A DNA stretch of 64,000 nt, from positions 1 through 64,000 of the forward strand of contig JAEZFP010000015.1 in assembly GCA_023417475.1 (NCBI GenBank), written 5' to 3'. A program made the position numbers and the translations under genes. Numbering within the stretch: position 1 is the first letter of the stretch; each line of letters begins with the position of its first letter. This DNA comes from Bacillota bacterium (lineage in GTDB: Bacteria > Bacillota > UBA4882 > UBA8346). Shown piece by piece: positions 60,671 through 64,000 of this stretch. The notes under the pieces were generated by a model. The model saw only the letters and a program-made list of their open reading frames with translations. It had not been told where the DNA came from and did not search any database.

Positions 60671-62109
60671 ATGATACCGTACAATTAATCATTGAAAAAT
60701 CTTCTCCCGGCCAATGCGCCTGGAAACTGCCGCCCACCGAAGTTCCGGCGTCCAATCCAACGCGTTTGCCCCAAAACCAGCTCCGGCAATCTCCGCTTAA
60801 TCTGCCGGAAGTTGCCGAGGTTGAGGTGGTTCGGCATTATACCAACCTCTCCGAACGCAACCATGGGGTGGATTCCGGGTTTTATCCCTTGGGATCCTGC
60901 ACGATGAAGTATAATCCCAAAATTAGCGAAGATATTGCCGAGTTAGTCGGCTTTCAGTCTATTCATCCCTTGCAGGGCGATGCGACGGTCCAAGGTTCAT
61001 TGGCTGTGCTCAGTGAACTGAATCTAGCGCTTTGCGAAGTTACCGGAATGGATCAGTTCACGCTGCAACCTGCCGCCGGAGCCCATGGCGAGTTAACCGC
61101 GATGTTTATCATCAAAGCGTACCATCAACAACACGACGGCGCCCAGCGCACCAAGGTCCTGGTTCCCAGCTCGGCGCATGGAACCAATCCGGCCAGCGCG
61201 GCGCTGGCCGGATTCGAAACCATTACTGTCAACTGTAATGACCGCGGGTTAGTCGATATTGAACATCTTGCCAGTTTGCTTGACCAAAATGTTGCCGCCT
61301 TAATGCTTACCAATCCCAACACGTTAGGTTTATTTGAGAAAGAGATCGCAACGATCGCGGCGTTGGTTCATCAAGCCGGGGGCTTGCTGTATTATGACGG
61401 AGCCAATCTCAACGCTATTATGGGTATTACCCGTCCGGGCGATATGGGATTCGACCTGATTCATGTCAATGTCCACAAAACCTTTGCGACACCCCATGGC
61501 GGCGGCGGACCCGGTGGCGGACCCGTGGGCGTCAAATCCTTGCTTGCGCCGTACCTGCCGTATCCCGTACTAATCAGTCAACCTTCCGGCTACCGTTGGG
61601 ACTGGGACCGTCCGCTCAGTATCGGCCGGGTCATTGGTTTTCACGGCAACTTTACCGTCTTATTAAAAGCGTTGGCCTATCTCAAAGCACTGGGTGGCCC
61701 CGGTTTGACCCAAGTCAGTCAAGATGCCGTCACCAATGCCAATTATTTACGGGCCCTACTCAAAACCGTCTATCACATCCCCTATGAGCAAACCTGTATG
61801 CATGAGTTTGTTATCGCCGCTGAGAATCTACCCAATCAAATTCGTGCTTTGGACATTGCCAAACGCTTAATTGATTTCGGCTATCATCCGCCAACCGTTT
61901 ATTTCCCGCTGATCGTTCACGAAGCGCTGATGATTGAGCCGACCGAAACCGAGAGTAAGGCGACCCTTGATCGATTCGCCCAGGTTCTATTGGCGATCTT
62001 TCAGGAAGCGAGCGACACTCCCGAGTTACTCCGGACCGCGCCCCAAACGACCGCCGTATCGCGAGTCGATGAAACGCGAGCAGCCCGGTCCCCGAAACTG
62101 CATTGGTAA
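60667..62109 (+). CDS. gcvPB: Glycine dehydrogenase (decarboxylating) subunit 2
   Basis: A 480-residue C-terminal half of the P protein (beta subunit). The PLP-binding Lys is in HVNVHKTFATPHGGGGPGGGP, shown by NVHKTFATPHGGGGPG. Other landmarks are GFYPLGSCTMKYNPK and SSAHGTNPASAALAG. It overlaps gcvPA by 4 nt and ends the operon; a DnaA-box cluster follows. The C-terminal 30 residues (TAPQTTAVSRVDETRAAR) look lineage-specific. Confidence 0.96.
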   Translation: MNDTVQLIIEKSSPGQCAWKLPPTEVPASNPTRLPQNQLRQSPLNLPEVAEVEVVRHYTNLSERNHGVDSGFYPLGSCTMKYNPKISEDIAELVGFQSIHPLQGDATVQGSLAVLSELNLALCEVTGMDQFTLQPAAGAHGELTAMFIIKAYHQQHDGAQRTKVLVPSSAHGTNPASAALAGFETITVNCNDRGLVDIEHLASLLDQNVAALMLTNPNTLGLFEKEIATIAALVHQAGGLLYYDGANLNAIMGITRPGDMGFDLIHVNVHKTFATPHGGGGPGGGPVGVKSLLAPYLPYPVLISQPSGYRWDWDRPLSIGRVIGFHGNFTVLLKALAYLKALGGPGLTQVSQDAVTNANYLRALLKTVYHIPYEQTCMHEFVIAAENLPNQIRALDIAKRLIDFGYHPPTVYFPLIVHEALMIEPTETESKATLDRFAQVLLAIFQEASDTPELLRTAPQTTAVSRVDETRAARSPKLHW

Positions 62110-62122
62110 TCATCGCAAACTC

Positions 62123-62266
62123 TGTGGATAACATTGTGAATTATGGGGATATACCTTGGATTTCCTGTGGATAACATGTTGATATTGTTGATAACTACTC
62201 ATTTTCAATTCATAATAGGAGTTAAACTGCACTTTACCTGTGGATAACCTGTTAATTTGTGGATAA
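62123..62266. repeat. DnaA-box cluster (locus C)
   Basis: TGTGGATAA, the reverse complement of the strict box TTATCCACA, occurs at 62123, 62166, 62239 and 62258. Near matches are TGTTGATAA at 62186 and TGTGAATTA at 62135. All face the same way and lie within 150 bp of AT-rich DNA between gcvPB and the lytic transglycosylase. Unlike locus B, spacings are irregular (43, 20, 53, 19). It resembles the DnaA-box clusters that act as DnaA sinks or origin parts, but no dnaA or dnaN is nearby. Confidence 0.85.
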
Positions 62267-62409
62267 CCTAAATTACAAAACTTTTGCCAATAACCCCCAG
62301 CGTAAATAGGTTTAAACCACAACCGCCAATTTTTTCACGTATATTATTTGCAAGACTTCCCAATAATCGATATGTATTACGATGTATTATTCGGGGAGGT
62401 TCTTGTATC

Positions 62410-63159
62410 ATGTCGCTTTACAAATTCTTTATTATCTTTATTATTGTATTGTTTACCTATTTCGGCGCCATTACGGTGATCGCGGCCCAACCCGAGGCAA
62501 AAACCACGGTTCCCATTGTGGCGTATAATCCGAAAACCGTTCAAAAAACAATGATTATCAAAATGATTGATCAATATAACCCCAAATTGAGCACCGAGCA
62601 GAAAGAGACCATCAGTATCCATATTATCAAAAACGCCGAGGGGAATGGTTTCGACCCCTTCTTACTGGCCAGTGTGATCGCAGCCGAGTCATCCTTTCGC
62701 CCGAAAGCCGTTTCGCACTGTCAAGCCCGCGGCTTAATGCAATTAACCGGATCGGTCTTATCCATGATGAAGGTCAGCGATCCGTATAACATTGAACAAA
62801 ATATTGCCGCCGGTACGCGTTACCTTAAACTCTTGGGCAAGCGCTTTTATCGTCAGGATTTGGTTTTGGCGGCTTATAACGCCGGTCCAACCCGGGTGGC
62901 CCGGTTGATGAGAATTCCCAAGATTACCGAGACCCGGAATTATGTCCGGAAAATTATGCGTACCCAGTTATCCCTGAGAGAAAATTTCCGCGCCACCCTG
63001 CAATGTATGTTTATCAACCCGGTGGTATATCCGTCCCTGACCGGATCGGCAGAACCGTTGCTCGCTTCTTCCTTTTACCGGGAGTCGTCCCCGAGAACGA
63101 CGCCCAACCACTTGGATATCTGTGATCAACGTCGTTCCTGGATTTTCGCGGTCGCTTAA
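62410..63159 (+). CDS. Lytic transglycosylase (SLT domain)
   Basis: A 249-residue exported enzyme. An N-terminal hydrophobic signal or anchor is followed by a linker, then an SLT domain from about residue 85. The catalytic Glu is in VIAAESSFRPKAVS, followed by RGLMQLTGSV and LAAYNAGPTRV. It cleaves glycan strands to 1,6-anhydro ends. The ATG of MSLYKFF follows GGGGAGG. It is directly behind the DnaA-box cluster, which might affect its transcription. Confidence 0.9.
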   Translation: MSLYKFFIIFIIVLFTYFGAITVIAAQPEAKTTVPIVAYNPKTVQKTMIIKMIDQYNPKLSTEQKETISIHIIKNAEGNGFDPFLLASVIAAESSFRPKAVSHCQARGLMQLTGSVLSMMKVSDPYNIEQNIAAGTRYLKLLGKRFYRQDLVLAAYNAGPTRVARLMRIPKITETRNYVRKIMRTQLSLRENFRATLQCMFINPVVYPSLTGSAEPLLASSFYRESSPRTTPNHLDICDQRRSWIFAVA

Positions 63160-63212
63160 AACGCCAGTTTGTTAACTTTTGTCGATAGCCTATGTAAGGA
63201 TATGGGAAATAA

Positions 63213-63241
63213 TTGACATTTGGCTAACATTTTCGTATACT
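63213..63241 (+). promoter_or_regulatory. Promoter of glnR-glnA
   Basis: TTGACA (63213-63218), a 17-bp spacer and TATACT (63236-63241), close to consensus. TGTAAGG, TTGACA and CTAACA half sites resemble GlnR-type boxes, but I could not define a clean full palindrome, so autoregulation is only suggested. Confidence 0.7.
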
Positions 63242-63273
63242 ATATACAACGGAATTTAAGATAGGTGATATTT

Positions 63274-63660
63274 ATGCCAAATAATGAATCAATCTTTCCA
63301 ATCAGCGTTGTTATGAATATGACCAATTTAACCGCGCGTCAGATCCGCTATTATGAATCGCATGAACTGATTAAGCCCGCCCGTTCCAAAGGGAACCAAC
63401 GTCTTTATACTCAGACCGACGTTGAAAAATTATTGCTGATCAAATCGCTACTCGAAAAAGGACTCAATCTGGATGGCATCAAAGCTGTATTAAGCGGAGA
63501 AAAACCCTCCGAAGCAATCAGCGAACCGGCCAACCTATCAACAACGCGCCCCACCGAGATTTTCAATTCGCAACGCGCCACGGCGCAAAAGCTAACTTCT
63601 TTATATCCGGTAAATAATCAAGAAGCACTTTCTCACTGGTTACAGCACAAAAGAAAATGA
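63274..63660 (+). CDS. glnR: GlnR-like MerR-family nitrogen regulator
   Basis: A 128-residue MerR-family repressor with N-terminal helix-turn-helix and wing MTNLTARQIRYYESHELI, RSKGNQRLYTQTDVEKL. GlnR represses glnRA when feedback-inhibited glutamine synthetase signals nitrogen excess. The ATG follows AGGTGATATTT. It is 11 nt upstream of glnA, the classical order in Bacillota. Confidence 0.92.
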   Translation: MPNNESIFPISVVMNMTNLTARQIRYYESHELIKPARSKGNQRLYTQTDVEKLLLIKSLLEKGLNLDGIKAVLSGEKPSEAISEPANLSTTRPTEIFNSQRATAQKLTSLYPVNNQEALSHWLQHKRK

Positions 63661-63671
63661 GGGGTCCATTG

Positions 63672-64000
63672 ATGAACAAGCAAGAGATCTTAGCGAAATG
63701 CAAAGAGTTGGATGTGCGATTTATTCGCTTACAATTCACCGATATCTTAGGAGTTGTAAAAAACGTCGCGATTCCGGTCAGTCAACTTGAAAGAGCCCTT
63801 AGCAATGAAATTATGTTCGACGGTTCATCAATTGAAGGATTCACCCGGGTTGAAGAGTCGGATATGATCTTAAAACCAGACCTTGAATCCTTTGCGATCT
63901 TCCCCTGGCGGCCCCGGGACGGCGCTGTCGCCCGTTTGATTTGTGACATTTACACTCCGGATATGAAACCGTTTGAAGGCGATCCTCGATATGTCTTGCA
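63672..64000 (+). CDS. glnA: Glutamine synthetase type I, 5' part (runs off the window)
   Basis: The first 109 codons of a GSI enzyme: MNKQEILAKCKELDVRFIR, shown by ELDVRFIRLQFTDILG, then FDGSSIEGFTRVEESDM and FAIFPWRP. This is the N-terminal beta-grasp domain. The rest, including the active site, lies beyond the window. It follows glnR by 11 nt with GAGGGG upstream of its ATG, so it is co-transcribed with its regulator. Confidence 0.95.
   Translation, partial: MNKQEILAKCKELDVRFIRLQFTDILGVVKNVAIPVSQLERALSNEIMFDGSSIEGFTRVEESDMILKPDLESFAIFPWRPRDGAVARLICDIYTPDMKPFEGDPRYVL

Noticed and set aside
62110..62400. Chromosomal origin oriC
   Set aside because: DnaA boxes are present, but dnaA, dnaN, recF and other usual neighbours are absent and no clear unwinding element could be established. 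Kept as a DnaA-box cluster.

Overview
The window reads as a chromosomal segment of an anaerobe-like, spore-related member of the Bacillota. The signs are a SleB-type cortex hydrolase, a DUF2512 protein, glnR-glnA, gcvT-gcvPA-gcvPB with split glycine decarboxylase, a glmS ribozyme, lysine, glycine and yybP-ykoY riboswitches, CdaA, strong AGGAGG-type ribosome binding sites and frequent GTG/TTG starts. A secreted beta-barrel protein ending in Phe (47.1-48.1 kb) suggests an outer membrane, so a deep-branching diderm lineage (Limnochordia/Hydrogenispora-like) is my guess; it is an inference, not an identification.

Region 1 (0-15.4 kb) is accessory. It opens with a 42-bp tandem array carrying DnaA-box-like nonamers. 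A 12-kb run of minus-strand genes follows. In transcription order it holds four small phage-tail-collar paralogues, a discoidin/cadherin-like protein, a 1500-residue secreted repeat protein, and then a complete lasso-peptide cluster: a 41-residue precursor that is easily missed, a HprK-like kinase, the RRE/PqqD-like protein B1, a B2 protease fused to a nucleotidyltransferase-like domain, and the cyclase C. A MalT-type LuxR regulator lies just upstream on the same strand.

Region 2 (15.5-28 kb) holds a CadC-type regulator, Zn/Cd ATPase and ICMT operon with a clear promoter and operator; a hemerythrin-CheX pair; an Fn3 lipoprotein; a secreted PL9 pectate lyase; a DUF362 protein with an ArsP-like permease; and a manganese-riboswitch-controlled Gdt1 transporter followed by a frameshifted zinc-ribbon gene.

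Region 3 (28-37 kb) has a short MetH with a separately encoded reactivation domain, a lysine-riboswitch-controlled asd, small membrane proteins, a group II intron whose ends can be read, and a second DnaA-box array. In that array eight boxes are spaced at exact multiples of 21 bp.

Region 4 (37-64 kb) is mostly core metabolism: glmS (with ribozyme), glmM, a COG2509 flavoprotein, cdaA, a purine permease, hpt, the porin-like protein, ilvBN and ilvD separated by a 21-bp AT repeat array, cell-wall hydrolases, the glycine cleavage operon behind a tandem glycine riboswitch, a third DnaA-box cluster, a lytic transglycosylase, glnR and the 5' end of glnA. I saw no rRNA, tRNA, CRISPR array or insertion-sequence transposase.
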